A stretch of DNA of 64,000 bases from CAVUFH01 sp963740835 (GTDB lineage: Bacteria; Actinomycetota; Acidimicrobiia; IMCC26256; PALSA-610): contig CAVUFH010000003.1 of the NCBI GenBank assembly GCA_963740835.1, forward strand, positions 124,001 through 188,000. Reading direction: 5' to 3'. The notes below the pieces were generated by a model that saw nothing but the letters and a program-made list of their open reading frames with translations, was not told the origin of the DNA and searched no databases. A program made the position numbers and the translations under genes. Within the stretch, counting starts at the first letter, position 1. Each line of letters starts with the position of its first letter. Shown piece after piece: positions 32,630 through 42,182 of the stretch.

Positions 32630-35176
32630 CTATTGACTCAGCCGGGTCACGACCGCGCTATGAACCTTCTCGACGAGCTCGAGGTCGTCGATCTTCGCCC
32701 CCGCGGCGTCGCGCACGTAGAACACGTCGACGACGCGTTCGCCCTGGGTGGCGACCTTGGCGACGCGCACGTCGAGGCCGAGGTCGGCGAACGTCGCCGC
32801 GAGCCGGTACAGCAGACCGATCTCGTCGTCGGCGTGCACCTCGACCAACGTGTCGGTCGCGGACTCGTCGACGACGATGCGCACCTCGATCGGACCCGGG
32901 GTCGCGCCGCGCCGCGCGTAGTCGCGCCGGCGATCCGCGACGCGCTTCTCGACGTCGAGCTCGCTGTCGAGGGCCTGTTGGAGGGTGCGCTCGACGTTCT
33001 CGCCACCGCCCTTGACGCGCCCGAACGGATCGGCGGCGCGGAACACGTCGAACGCGAGACCGTCGGCGGTACCGAACAGGTTGGCGTCGATGACGTCCAG
33101 TCCGCACACGGTCAGCGCGCCGGCGAACGTCGCGAGCAGCCGGGGACGATCGCGCGCGACAACGGTGACCGACACGTGTCCGTGCGCGAGATGGCAGCGG
33201 ATCGCCGCCGCCCGTTCCTGCAGCTCGGCGCGCGTCCGGTCCGCGCCGAAGAGCATCGCGTGCGCGATGATCTCCTCGACGGGGAACGCGAGGAGATAGG
33301 GCTCCGGCATCCGAGCCAGGAACGCGTCTGCGGCGTCCGCGCCGAGCCGCTCTCTGAGCAGCTCGCGGCGGTCCTCGGCGATCGCGGCCGCCTCCCCTCG
33401 CTCGATCGCGGCGGCGGCCTTGACGAAGAGGTCGCGTAGCAGCACGCCCTTCGTCGCACCCCACGCGGCCGGACCGGTGGCGCGCGAGTCGCCGATCGTG
33501 AGCAGGTAGAGGAGCCGCAGCCGTTCCGCGTCGCCGGCGCACGCGGCAGCGAGGTTGTCGGCGACGCTCGCGTCGGAGAGGTCACGGCGGGTGGCGATCT
33601 CGGCCATGAGCAGGTGGTTGCGCACGAGCCACGTGACGATCTCGCGGCCTTCGCTGTCGAGACCGACGCGACGCGCCACTTGCGACGCGATCGTCGCGCC
33701 GACGTCCGAGTGATCCGCGGGCAATCCTTTGCCGATGTCGTGCAGCAGCGCGCCGAGCAGCAGCAGCTCCGGGCGGCGGCACGCACGCGCGACCACACCA
33801 TCGAAGTTCGTGCCCTCGAATCCGAGGTCCGGGGCGTCGCCGGCGTCGAGGAGCTCCGCGCAGATCGCGAGCGCTTCCAGCAGGTGCCGGTCGACGGTGA
33901 AGCGGTGGTATGCGTTGCGCTGCGGTCGGGAACGCACGTGTTGCCATTCCGGGAGGATGCGCACGAGGACGCCCTCGTGATCGAGCGCTTCGAAGACCGG
34001 GATCGCACCCGCGCCCGCCCGCAGCAAGCGCAAGAACGCGGCGCGCTCCCAGACATCCCACGTCGGATCCGACATCGAGCGGAGCCGGAGCAGGGTCGCG
34101 CGCTCGAACGGTGCGTCGACTTCGGCCGCGGCCGCGGCCGCTTCGAGCACCCGCAACGCCGACACGGGCGGTTCCTCAGTGACGATCACCCGACCTTCGC
34201 GCAACACGACGCTCTCGGCGAGCACGCGGTCGCGGTGCGCGACGCGGTTGCTCGGACCGTCGAGATGGTCACGCACGCGGCTCCATACGTCCTGGCTCAC
34301 CCAGGCGACCTCGCGCGCGAGCGTCGAGAGCTGGCGCACCATCGCGTCGGCCGGCGCGTCGGAGTCGGGGCCTTCACCGTCGCCGGCGCCGACGAGTGCC
34401 GCGACCGCGCCTTGCTCCTGCAACGCGAGCCGGTCGCTGCGGCCGTTGGTGACCCGATGCAGCGCAACTCGCAGGTCGAGCAGGAGTGCGCGCGCGGCGG
34501 CGAGGCGCGGGGCATCGGGCTCGGTCAGGAAGCCGCGCGCTTCGAGGCCGAGCAGTCCGGGCGCGCCGAGCGCGTCGCCGGCCCACGCCAGCGACTGGAT
34601 GTCGCGCAGCCCACCGCCCCCGTCCTTGAGATCCGGCTCGAGCATCTCGGCCACGAGCCCGGGGCGGATGCGCCGCAACGCCGACGCGTCGGCCAGCTGT
34701 GTGAGCAAACGCCGGCTCCGCCGCTGGGCGAGCCGCCGCCCCCGCGTCACGAGCTCGTCCGTGAGGCCTTCGTCGCCGGCGATGTGGTGCGCGTCCAAGA
34801 ACGCCGTCAGTGCGTCGATGTCCTCGTCGGCGAGCACCATCGAGTCCTTCACCGTCCGCGTGCCGTGCCCGGTGACGAAGCCGGCATCCCACAACGGGTA
34901 CCAGATCCGCTCCGCGAGGTCGCGCACGGCCGGCAGCGCGCGTCCCTTCGCGTCATGCAACAAGAGCACGTCGACGTCGGAGCCCGGGCACAACTCGCGG
35001 CGGGCGTACGAGCCGAGGGCAACGAGCGCAACGCGCGTCCTGCCGCCGACGTCCTCGAACAATTCCCGGAGCGTCCGGTCGAGCACGTCCGCCAGCGCTT
35101 CGCCGAACCCGACGCCCCGCAGGCTGGTGTCGGCAAGCAACGACGCGCGGGCGTCCCGCAACGATGCCGCGACCAT
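32630..35176 (-). CDS. glnD: PII uridylyltransferase/uridylyl-removing enzyme GlnD
   Basis: GlnD senses glutamine and modifies PII nitrogen-signalling protein. The 848-residue protein has the nucleotidyltransferase motif LGSYARRELCPGSDVDVLLLH (about residues 55-75; in actinobacteria this domain may adenylylate GlnK), the HD domain LLGALLHDIGKGLPADHSD (about 460), and two C-terminal ACT domains (VTVVARDRPRLLATFAGAL and VEVHADDEIGLLYRLAATF). ATG 35176 has TACCGT 6 nt upstream. The PII gene itself is not in this window, and here glnD stands apart from amtB-glnK. Confidence 0.95.
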   Translation of the reverse strand: MVAASLRDARASLLADTSLRGVGFGEALADVLDRTLRELFEDVGGRTRVALVALGSYARRELCPGSDVDVLLLHDAKGRALPAVRDLAERIWYPLWDAGFVTGHGTRTVKDSMVLADEDIDALTAFLDAHHIAGDEGLTDELVTRGRRLAQRRSRRLLTQLADASALRRIRPGLVAEMLEPDLKDGGGGLRDIQSLAWAGDALGAPGLLGLEARGFLTEPDAPRLAAARALLLDLRVALHRVTNGRSDRLALQEQGAVAALVGAGDGEGPDSDAPADAMVRQLSTLAREVAWVSQDVWSRVRDHLDGPSNRVAHRDRVLAESVVLREGRVIVTEEPPVSALRVLEAAAAAAEVDAPFERATLLRLRSMSDPTWDVWERAAFLRLLRAGAGAIPVFEALDHEGVLVRILPEWQHVRSRPQRNAYHRFTVDRHLLEALAICAELLDAGDAPDLGFEGTNFDGVVARACRRPELLLLGALLHDIGKGLPADHSDVGATIASQVARRVGLDSEGREIVTWLVRNHLLMAEIATRRDLSDASVADNLAAACAGDAERLRLLYLLTIGDSRATGPAAWGATKGVLLRDLFVKAAAAIERGEAAAIAEDRRELLRERLGADAADAFLARMPEPYLLAFPVEEIIAHAMLFGADRTRAELQERAAAIRCHLAHGHVSVTVVARDRPRLLATFAGALTVCGLDVIDANLFGTADGLAFDVFRAADPFGRVKGGGENVERTLQQALDSELDVEKRVADRRRDYARRGATPGPIEVRIVVDESATDTLVEVHADDEIGLLYRLAATFADLGLDVRVAKVATQGERVVDVFYVRDAAGAKIDDLELVEKVHSAVVTRLSQ

Positions 35177-35182
35177 TACGTC

Positions 35183-35188
35183 ACGGTA
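35183..35188 (-). promoter_or_regulatory. Probable leaderless -10 element of glnD
   Basis: TACCGT on the minus strand ends 6 nt before ATG 35176. It lies 9 nt after the stop codon of the EAL-domain gene. Confidence 0.45.
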
Positions 35189-35196
35189 GCGACTCG

Positions 35197-36054
35197 CTAC
35201 GAGTCTCGGCGCGGAGAGTCCGACATGAGGCGCGCGCCGGGCGGCCGCCAGGCCCGCTTCCGGCCGATCAAGGTGCGCAGGTCCTGGACCGGCTGCGGCG
35301 GGGCGAAGAAGTAACCCTGCGCTTCGTCGCACCCGAGTGCAACGAGCTCCGAGAGCTGGCCCTCGGTCTCGACTCCTTCGGCCACAACCTGCAGGTCGAG
35401 CGCGTGGGCCAGGCCGATCACCGCCGACACGATCGCGGTGTCGCCCGGATCGGTCCCGAGCCCGCTCACGAACGAACGATCGATCTTGACCGCATCCACC
35501 GGGAAGCGCTTCAAGTAGCCGAGAGACGAGTAGCCGGTGCCGAAGTCGTCGATCGACAACCGCACGCCAAGGGCCCGTACCCGTTCGACGACGCTGATCA
35601 CCGCGTCGGCATCCTCCATCAACACGCTCTCGGTGATCTCGAGACACAGGTTCTCCGGCAGCACGCCTGACCGCTCGATGACCTCCGACAACCGTTCGGC
35701 CAGACCCGGCTGCGCGAGCTGTCGGGCCGACAGGTTCACCGACACCATGAACGCCTGCTCGTGCTCGAGCTGCCAGCGCGCCGCCTCCTCGGCTGCGGCC
35801 TCGAGCACCCAGCGACCGAGCTCCACGACGAGTCCGGTCTCCTCGGCGAGCGGGACGAACTCGTCGGGCACCATCAGGCCGCGCTCGGGGTGCTGCCAGC
35901 GCACGAGCGCTTCTGCGCCCACGCAGCGCGCGTCGCGCAGCGATACCACAGGCTGGAAGAACAAGAGCAGCTCACCGTGTTCGAGCGCGCGATGGAGGTC
36001 GTTCTCGGTCGCGTGACGCACGACCGCACGGGCGCGCATCGTCTCGTCGAACAC
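35197..36054 (-). CDS. EAL phosphodiesterase domain, C-terminal fragment of a PAS-GGDEF-EAL protein
   Basis: This frame encodes a full EAL domain for cyclic di-GMP hydrolysis: FFQPVVSLRDARCVGAEALVRW (EAL motif present as EAL), SVNLSARQL, CLEITESVLM, SIDDFGTGYSSLGYLKRFPV and VAEGVETEGQ, with the metal and catalytic residues (Glu, Asn, Glu, DD, Lys, Glu) intact. It is joined to the GGDEF fragment upstream by a +1 frameshift near 36054-36062, where removing one base of a CGCG run gives the usual GRGRVAVFDE junction. A Prodigal-like caller would start at ATG 36054. Confidence 0.85.
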   Translation of the reverse strand: MFDETMRARAVVRHATENDLHRALEHGELLLFFQPVVSLRDARCVGAEALVRWQHPERGLMVPDEFVPLAEETGLVVELGRWVLEAAAEEAARWQLEHEQAFMVSVNLSARQLAQPGLAERLSEVIERSGVLPENLCLEITESVLMEDADAVISVVERVRALGVRLSIDDFGTGYSSLGYLKRFPVDAVKIDRSFVSGLGTDPGDTAIVSAVIGLAHALDLQVVAEGVETEGQLSELVALGCDEAQGYFFAPPQPVQDLRTLIGRKRAWRPPGARLMSDSPRRDS

Positions 36055-38289
36055 CGCGAACGCGGCCGCGACCCGATTCCTTCGCGTGGTACATCGCGGC
36101 GTCGGCGTCGCGGAGCAGTTCCTCCGGGCGTTCTTCGCCGGTCGCGAGCGCGATGCCGACGCTCGCGCTCACGAACGTCTGCGCGCCACCGACGACAAAG
36201 GGCTCGGCCACCGCTTCGAGGAGCCGCTCCGCGATCTCGATGGCACGATCGCGCGAAGTCGCGGTCGTGAGATCATCGCAGAGGATCGTGAACTCGTCAC
36301 CGCCGAAGCGCGCCACCGTATCGCCGGGTCGCAGCACCGATTCGAGCCGGCGCGCAACCGACATCAGGAGCTCGTCGCCCGCGTCGTGACCGACACTGTC
36401 GTTCACATTCTTGAACCGGTCGAGGTCGATGAACAGCACCGCGACTTCGCGACGCATGCGCTTACATCGCGCGATCGCGAGGCTCAACCGGTCGAGGAAC
36501 AACAAGCGGTTCGGCAGCCCGGTCAACGGATCGTGCATCGACTGGTGGGCGAGCCGTTCCTCGAACGCCTTGCGCTCGATGGCGATCGAAGCCAGGTGCG
36601 CGAGCAACGAGAGGATCTGCGCGTGCTCGGAGTCGGGCGACTGCGGGACGCGCGCGTAGACGTCGAGCGTCCCCAGCACCGCGTGCCCGTCGCTCGCGAG
36701 GATCGGCGTCGACCAGGACGCGTGGAGGTCGTAGGCATGGGCGAGTTCGCGGTGGTCGGCCCATCGCGGGTCGTTCGCAATGTCGGAGACGGCGATCGCG
36801 GTGTGGCGGTGCGCGGCGGTGCCGCTCGAGAGCGCGAGCGGCCCGACCGGCAGGTCGTCGATCGCTTCCCAGAAGCCCGACGGCAGGCTCGGGCACGCGC
36901 CGACCTGAAGGGTCAAGCCGTCGGCAGAGAGCAACGAGAGCACGCACGCGAGCCGCGGGAAGTGATCTTCGACCGTGCGCGCAATGGTCGTGAGGGTCTC
37001 GTCGAGCGGCACGCCGCGCGCGACCTGTTCGAGGATCTCGGCTTGATGGCCGGTGAGCACCGCGGCCCGGCGGCGCTCCGTGACGTCGCGGCCGACGGAT
37101 TGGAACTCGACGACCTTGCCGTCCTCGTCGAGGAACGCGCGATCCGTCCACTGGTACCAGTGCACCGAGCCGTCCTGCGCGTGCTCCCAGTCCTCCTGGG
37201 TCTGCACTTCGTTGCCGGGCCCGAAGTCGGTGAGCCGCGCCAGCTCGGCCGCCCGCTCCGCCGGCGTGAACAGGTCGATGAGACGGGAACCGAGCAGCTC
37301 GGGCGCGGCGCGTCCGAAGAACTCCGCGAACGGCCGGTTGACGAACGTCAGTGTCGTGTCCGGGAGGTAGCGGCAGACGAGCTCGGTCTGGTCGTCCACG
37401 ACCGCGCGGTAGTGCGCCTCCCCTTCGCGGAGCCTGCGTTCGCTCGCGCGCAGCGCATCCTCCGCGAGCTTGCGTTCGGTGATGTCGCGCACCGTGACGA
37501 CGATGCCTTGCACCGACGGATCATCGAGCAGGTTGTTTGCGAGAATCTCTGCATACATCCACGAACCGTCGGCGCGCTGCAAACGCACTTCGAACGGACG
37601 GAACATGCCGCGCACTTCGCGTGCACGTTCGAACAGATCGAGGATCGCGGGCCGGTCCTCGGGATGTACAACGTCGAGGATCTGCTCGCCGTAGCCCGCA
37701 CCCTCTGGATAGCCGAGCACATGGGTCGTGACGGAACTCGAGTATCGAAGCTTCCCGTCGGCGTCGATGACCGAGATCACGTCCGACGCACTCGCGACGA
37801 GCGCCTGCAGCCGTTCCTCGCTCGCACGGATCGCGGCATCGGCGTCGACGCGGTCCGTGATGTCGCGGCAGTTCGTCACGATGCCGCGCACCGCCTGGTC
37901 GTGCAGCTGGTTCACCGCGATCATCTCGACCCACCGGAACTCGCCGTCGCCGCGCCGGAGTCGGGCGGTGATCGTCTCCGTCGCACCGGGCGACTTGCGC
38001 AGTTTCTGGAACATCTCGCCGAGCAGCGCGACATCCTCGGGCCACATGAGGTCGGACGGAGGCGACAAGCCGACCAGTGCGTCGGGTTCGGCGCCGATGA
38101 AGGCGGACGCGCTCGGACTCACGTACGCGATGGTCCCGTCCTCCTCGAGCACGAGGATCATGTCGGTGAGGTGCTGCACGAGCGAGCGGAAGCGGGCCTC
38201 GCTCGCTTCGACGGCCCGCTGCGCGCGCTTCTGCTCGGTCACGTCGGCGACGATGACGACCGCGGTCACCGGGCGGCCGTTGCTGTCGC
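35972..38289 (-). CDS. PAS-PAS-PAS-GAF-GGDEF middle part of a cyclic di-GMP signalling protein
   Basis: Reading from about 38289 this frame encodes three PAS/PAC units (RFRSLVQHLTDMILVLEEDG; LQALVASASDVISVIDADGK; HYRAVVDDQTELVCRYLP), each ending in a VTERK/ITDR-like linker, then a GAF domain (about 37000-36580) and a diguanylate cyclase domain with DPLTGLPNR, FIDLDRFKNVND and ARFGGDEF (GGDEF active site). True coding stops near 36060 at the frameshift; the frame then runs out of phase to 35972. The whole protein would make or, with EAL, break cyclic di-GMP. Confidence 0.82.
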
Positions 38290-39020
38290 GCGAGTGGCGC
38301 GATCGCCAGGTTGCACTCGACGACCTCGCCGTCGCGGCGCGTGATGCTCGCTTCGTAGCCGGTGACGGTGTCGCCCGCGAACGCGCCTTCGATGAGGCCC
38401 GGCACGTCGAGGTCCTCGGGGGCGAACGGGGCGTTCCCGCCGACGATGTCGGCCGCGGCCCAGCCGAACATCTGCTCACACGCGACGTTCCAGACGTGCA
38501 CCTGACCGCCGCGGTCGAGCGCAAGGATCGCGACCGGTGACGCCTGCACGATCGCGCGCAGCGCCATCTCACTCCGGCGGCGCGCGGTTTCGGCCTCGCG
38601 CCGATCGGTGACGTCACGCGCGTTGACGACGAAGCCCTGCACGACCGGATCGGCCAGCAGGTTCGTGACGTTCCCCTCGAACGCGCGCATCGTCCCGTCG
38701 CGGTGCCGCAGCCCGCCCTCGATGAAGATCGGGACGCCCGGCTGCTCGCTCAGGGCCTGGGCGATCGGCGCGACGTCCAGATCGGAGAACGCGGCGAGGG
38801 TCCGGCCCGCCAGTTCGTCCGGCGCGTACCCCAGCAGCGGCTCGGCCGACGGGCTCACGTACTTGACGACACCGGCGCGGTCGAGCACGGCGAGGAGGTC
38901 GGGGGCGTGGGCGACCACCGACCGGAACCACAGGACCGCCCGCGTCGGCGGCGTTCCGGCGCGCGCGGCATCGGCCGCGGCCGCGTCGGTGGCAGGCTGA
39001 TCAGGATCCGGGGCGCTCAT
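38290..39020 (-). CDS. N-terminal PAS-PAS fragment of the PAS-GGDEF-EAL protein
   Basis: From ATG 39020 this frame encodes an Ala-rich leader and two PAS domains (APDLLAVLDRAGVVKYVSPS; VQASPVAILALDRGGQVHVW), ending at about 38290 in VVECNLAIAPL. Removing one G of the CTCGCGCGAC run restores RDSNGRPVT and the next PAS domains. With both frameshifts repaired the gene would span 35197-39020, about 1,270 residues, with five PAS units and no membrane segment, so a soluble multi-sensor enzyme. Confidence 0.8.
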
Positions 39021-39054
39021 GTCCCACGTGCAATCTCCATCGCGAGCCCCATTA

Positions 39055-39570
39055 TCACGACTCCGACGGCTCGGAACCGGTTGTTCGAGCGCGGAGGACC
39101 TTGGACTTCCCGATCCCCCACACCATCAACATCGGCGCGAGATCGTCGTCCCCAAGATCTGCCAGTGACTGCGGCACCAACGCGTACACGTCGTCCGGGA
39201 AGGCCCGGGTGTCGAACGGATCGCGCTCGACCGGTGGGACACCCGCCGCCGCGAGCACGCTCGTCGCCTCTCGCCGGAGCGTGCGCACGATTGCCAGGGG
39301 CGTGGTGCGCTGGCTCGCGGCGTCCGTCGCGAAGAATTCCCGGAGCGCGGCGACCGTGCGCGCCGCACCGAGGGCGCCGACCGCGTGCGCCTCGCCGAGC
39401 GCCGCCGCCCGCGCGGGCGGGTCGAGTCGGCCCCACGCGTCGAGGATACGGGTGACCGCGCCCACGACCCATTCCGCTGCGAGCCGTTCGACGCCGGCGA
39501 CGATGGCGCCGCTCGCCTCCTCCATCAGCGCGAGGCCTTCGGCCGCTTCTTCGCCCGCCGGCACAGTCAT
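39055..39570 (-). CDS. Conserved hypothetical protein
   Basis: The 171-residue product is soluble, helical and Ala/Arg-rich (EEASGAIVAGVERLAAEWVV, ILDAWGRLDPPARAAALGEA) and ends with a block DDLAPMLMVWGIGKSKVLRA that looks conserved in related actinobacteria from memory. No known catalytic motif is visible. ATG 39570 (MTVPAGEEAAEG) is preferred because the region further upstream overlaps a plus-strand gene. Function unknown. Confidence 0.65.
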   Translation of the reverse strand: MTVPAGEEAAEGLALMEEASGAIVAGVERLAAEWVVGAVTRILDAWGRLDPPARAAALGEAHAVGALGAARTVAALREFFATDAASQRTTPLAIVRTLRREATSVLAAAGVPPVERDPFDTRAFPDDVYALVPQSLADLGDDDLAPMLMVWGIGKSKVLRARTTGSEPSES

Positions 39571-39633
39571 CGAGCGCAACGAAGGCCTGCACGCCGGAGG
39601 CCCCTTCGGCGCGTAGTGGAGCGACCCGTAGTC

Positions 39634-39936
39634 ATGAAGCAACATCGTCGCATGCGGATCCGCGCGCTCTCGGTGTTCGAGCGCATCGTCTACCACTGTG
39701 CGTGCGTCGATACGCAGGATCCGGCCCGCCCGGTGCTCGAAGTCGAGGCGGTGCTCCGCGCGGGCGATGCCGACGGCCCGCTGCTCGTCACGGTCGCGGA
39801 CTACAAGCACATGATCGGCTTCGACGCGGCCAACGCGTGCCTCCCGAAGCTGCGCACCGCCGGTCGCACCGAGGTCCACGACGGCGTCGAGTACCTCACG
39901 TTCCCGATATGGAGTGCGGCGGACACCGGTCCGTGA
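39634..39936 (+). CDS. Small hypothetical protein
   Basis: This 100-residue protein (MKQHRRMRIRALSVFERIVY, later VADYKHMIGFDAANACLPKL) has strong third-position GC and no antisense competitor with a family match. No domain is recognised. It is divergent from the preceding hypothetical gene and convergent with the NIL-domain gene. An alternative start is ATG 39652. Confidence 0.5.
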   Translation: MKQHRRMRIRALSVFERIVYHCACVDTQDPARPVLEVEAVLRAGDADGPLLVTVADYKHMIGFDAANACLPKLRTAGRTEVHDGVEYLTFPIWSAADTGP

Positions 39937-40023
39937 GGCGGCGAGCGCAGCGAGCTCGCGGCGAACGGCGCAGCTCCAATCGCCGGCGCAGCCGGCCGCT
40001 CGGCAAGCCGTTCCCAAGGAAGA

Positions 40024-40275
40024 TCAGCCCGCGACGACGTCGCCTTCCATGGGGTTGACGGTGCAGCCGAGGTCTTCGAGGTACGCGATCGCGGCGTCGC
40101 ACGCGTCATGCGGACCCGCGAGCTCGAGGATGATCCATCCCGAACGGTCCTCGACGTTCGCGCGGCGAATGTTGGGCACGACGTCGTAGTGCTTGACGAT
40201 CTCGTAGATCAGCGGCCGGTTCACCAGCGTCTCCGGGAACGAGACGAAGAGGCGCAGCGAGTCCTGGTGCGTCAT
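40024..40275 (-). CDS. NIL-domain protein (ACT-like)
   Basis: The 83-residue protein fits the NIL domain (LRLFVSFPETLVNRPLIYEI, then DRSGWIILELAGPHDACDAA and IAYLEDLGCTVNPM), a ferredoxin-like ligand-binding fold usually fused to methionine ABC transporters or ferredoxins. Here it is free-standing. ATG 40275 overlaps the hemQ stop (ATGA), so it is translated with HemQ. It may bind a small ligand such as methionine, but that is inference. Confidence 0.8.
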   Translation of the reverse strand: MTHQDSLRLFVSFPETLVNRPLIYEIVKHYDVVPNIRRANVEDRSGWIILELAGPHDACDAAIAYLEDLGCTVNPMEGDVVAG

Positions 40276-41078
40276 GACTCGGCGGGACGGGGACCGCCGG
40301 CGCCGCGCACACCGACGCGCGCGCACACCTCGGCTGCGGGCAACACCAGGCCGGTGAAGAACGGGCCGAAGTCGGCGTAGCGCGCCGACACGGGATCGAA
40401 GCGCATCTCCTGCACGATGTCCTTCAACGCGACCGGGTCGTCGGCGAGCAGCGTGACGCCCCACTCCCAGTCGTCGAGACCGGTCGAGCCGGTGATCAGC
40501 TGGAGGATGCGACCCGCGTACGTGCGACCGACGCGCGCATGGCCGGCCATCAGTTCCTTGCGCTGCGCGAACGGCAGCTCGTACCAGTTCGCGTCCGCGG
40601 CCCGTCGCTTCGACATCGGGTAGAAGCCCAGCAGCTTTTTCGCGGGCAGCTTCGGGTGCAAGCGGTTCTCGCGGTAGTGCGCCATGCGCTCGTTCCACGC
40701 CGCGAGCGCCACCGCGAGGTCGCCCCCGGACAAGCCCTCTTCCCGTTCCAGCCGGGCCCGTTCGTCGACCTCGGTCGACGTGTACTCGGACGCCTCGGTC
40801 AACGACACGAACGAAGAGGTGGGCACGAGCGGCGCGGTGAGCAGTTCCTGCTGGAACGCCTGGAGCCGCGCCAGGTCGGGCCCGAGCGCGACGACACCGA
40901 GATCCGCCTTGTGGCCGAGCACCGCGACGCAGAGCGCCTGGTGACCGTCGGCTTCGAGCGACGCGACCGCGTCGACGATGCGCTTCGCCGCGCCCGGCTC
41001 GCGCTCCGCCCGCTCCCGATCGACGCGGTAGAAGAGGTGCAGGACTCCCCAGCCGATCGTGGGGGTGACGGACTCCAC
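40272..41078 (-). CDS. hemQ: Coproheme decarboxylase HemQ (chlorite dismutase family)
   Basis: HemQ oxidatively decarboxylates coproheme to heme b, the last step of the coproporphyrin-dependent pathway of monoderm bacteria. The 268-residue protein has WGVLHLFYRVDRE at the N-terminus, the catalytic Tyr/Lys region LLGFYPMSKRRAADANWYEL (about 166-185), the proximal His in ELMAGHARVGRTYAGRILQL, and the C-terminal EMRFDPVSARYADFGPFF. It lacks the distal Arg expected in true chlorite dismutases, as far as I can align. GTG 41078 has TAACCT 7 nt upstream. Confidence 0.93.
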   Translation of the reverse strand: MESVTPTIGWGVLHLFYRVDRERAEREPGAAKRIVDAVASLEADGHQALCVAVLGHKADLGVVALGPDLARLQAFQQELLTAPLVPTSSFVSLTEASEYTSTEVDERARLEREEGLSGGDLAVALAAWNERMAHYRENRLHPKLPAKKLLGFYPMSKRRAADANWYELPFAQRKELMAGHARVGRTYAGRILQLITGSTGLDDWEWGVTLLADDPVALKDIVQEMRFDPVSARYADFGPFFTGLVLPAAEVCARVGVRGAGGPRPAES

Positions 41079-41085
41079 GGGGCGA

Positions 41086-41091
41086 AGGTTA
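41086..41091 (-). promoter_or_regulatory. Probable leaderless -10 element of hemQ
   Basis: TAACCT on the minus strand ends 7 nt before GTG 41078. The string CCTAACCTTC is also found before gpgS at 53054. Confidence 0.5.
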
Positions 41092-41103
41092 GGCCCCCGG
41101 ATG

Positions 41104-42063
41104 TCAGGCCGAGGCACCCTTCGCTGCGCCGGCGCCGTACTGCCCGAGGCCGCCGAGCATCGAGAAGAGGTCGGTCACCTCGTCGGCCGGCGGTGCTTGC
41201 ACCGAGACATCCACGCCGTAGTCGTACATCTCCATGTCGAGGTGGACCCCGCCGCTCGCGGCGCCCATCTCCATGCGCATGCGCCGCAACCGGCCGTTGG
41301 CGTCGATCCACACGTCGATCGGCAGCGCGTCGCTCCCGGCTTGCGTGCGCAGCTGCTCCAAGCTCTTGCCGAGTTGGTCGGGATCGATGCCCAAACGCTG
41401 CGCGACATCAGCCGGCACGCGGTCGAGCGCCTTCGTCAGGTCGATCGTCGCGTGGTAATGCGTCGTGTCGACGTCGCGCAGCTTGTCGTGGCCGACTTCG
41501 GTGACGTCCGACGAGACCGCGGCGAGGTACTGCAGGTACTGCGTCGGATCGGTCTGCTCGAACTGCCCGACCGAGTCCTGCGGCACGCCGAGGTCGCCGA
41601 GCGCGGCCCCGAGATCCATCGACAGCCACGGGGTCTCGGTCCCCATGCCCTGCGCCAGCAACGCCGGGTACTTCATGTACATCACCTTGTCGACGAGCCG
41701 GAGCTCGACCGAGGTGTCGCCGCCGCCCGTGTGGCCGGGTGCGAGCTGCGAGAGCAACGGACCCATGTCCATCGTCATCTGCATGTCGCCGGTCGCGAAA
41801 TCGGTCAGCCCGACCGCCGTGATCTCGGCGTCGCCCTGACCGGGAACCGCCATCGACATCTTCATCGAGATGCGCGCGCTGCCCGCGTCCATCGTCGTGG
41901 AGGCGGCGTCGACCAACCGGTCGCGGATGACGACACCCGAGTGGGCACCGGCCGCGGCCGTCGGCTGCGAGCCGGACGAGGTCGTGTCGCCGGCGTTCCC
42001 GCCACACGCGCCGAGGGCGAGGCCGCCGGCGACCGCGAGCGTCAAGAGGGTTCGAGTTCGCAT
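41104..42063 (-). CDS. Putative lipoprotein
   Basis: The 319-residue protein starts with a lipoprotein signal: MRTRTLLTLAVAGGLALGAC, with Cys20 as the lipidation site, then a Gly/Ser/Thr-rich spacer. The rest is a beta-rich repeat of amphipathic strands (MQMTMDMGPLLSQL, VDKVMYMKYPALLAQ, VDVWIDANGRLRRMRMEM) that resembles the LppX/LprG-like lipid-carrier fold of actinobacteria, although I cannot confirm that. ATG 42063 is chosen to put the signal at the N-terminus. It lies 25 nt before hemQ on the same strand. Confidence 0.8.
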   Translation of the reverse strand: MRTRTLLTLAVAGGLALGACGGNAGDTTSSGSQPTAAAGAHSGVVIRDRLVDAASTTMDAGSARISMKMSMAVPGQGDAEITAVGLTDFATGDMQMTMDMGPLLSQLAPGHTGGGDTSVELRLVDKVMYMKYPALLAQGMGTETPWLSMDLGAALGDLGVPQDSVGQFEQTDPTQYLQYLAAVSSDVTEVGHDKLRDVDTTHYHATIDLTKALDRVPADVAQRLGIDPDQLGKSLEQLRTQAGSDALPIDVWIDANGRLRRMRMEMGAASGGVHLDMEMYDYGVDVSVQAPPADEVTDLFSMLGGLGQYGAGAAKGASA

Positions 42064-42182
42064 CCCTACATCACCTTTCGCGCGCGTCCCTGCGCGCCGC
42101 TGCACTTGTCCGAATCCAAATTGGTATCGGACGCGAAACGGGGCGCCCGTAGGGGCGCCCCGTTCGAATTCACGTCGGTGAC

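Noticed and set aside
35177..35647. N-terminal extension of glnD to 35647
   Set aside because: It is out of phase with the EAL domain on the same strand and has no domain content. GlnD starts at ATG 35176 with its own -10 element.
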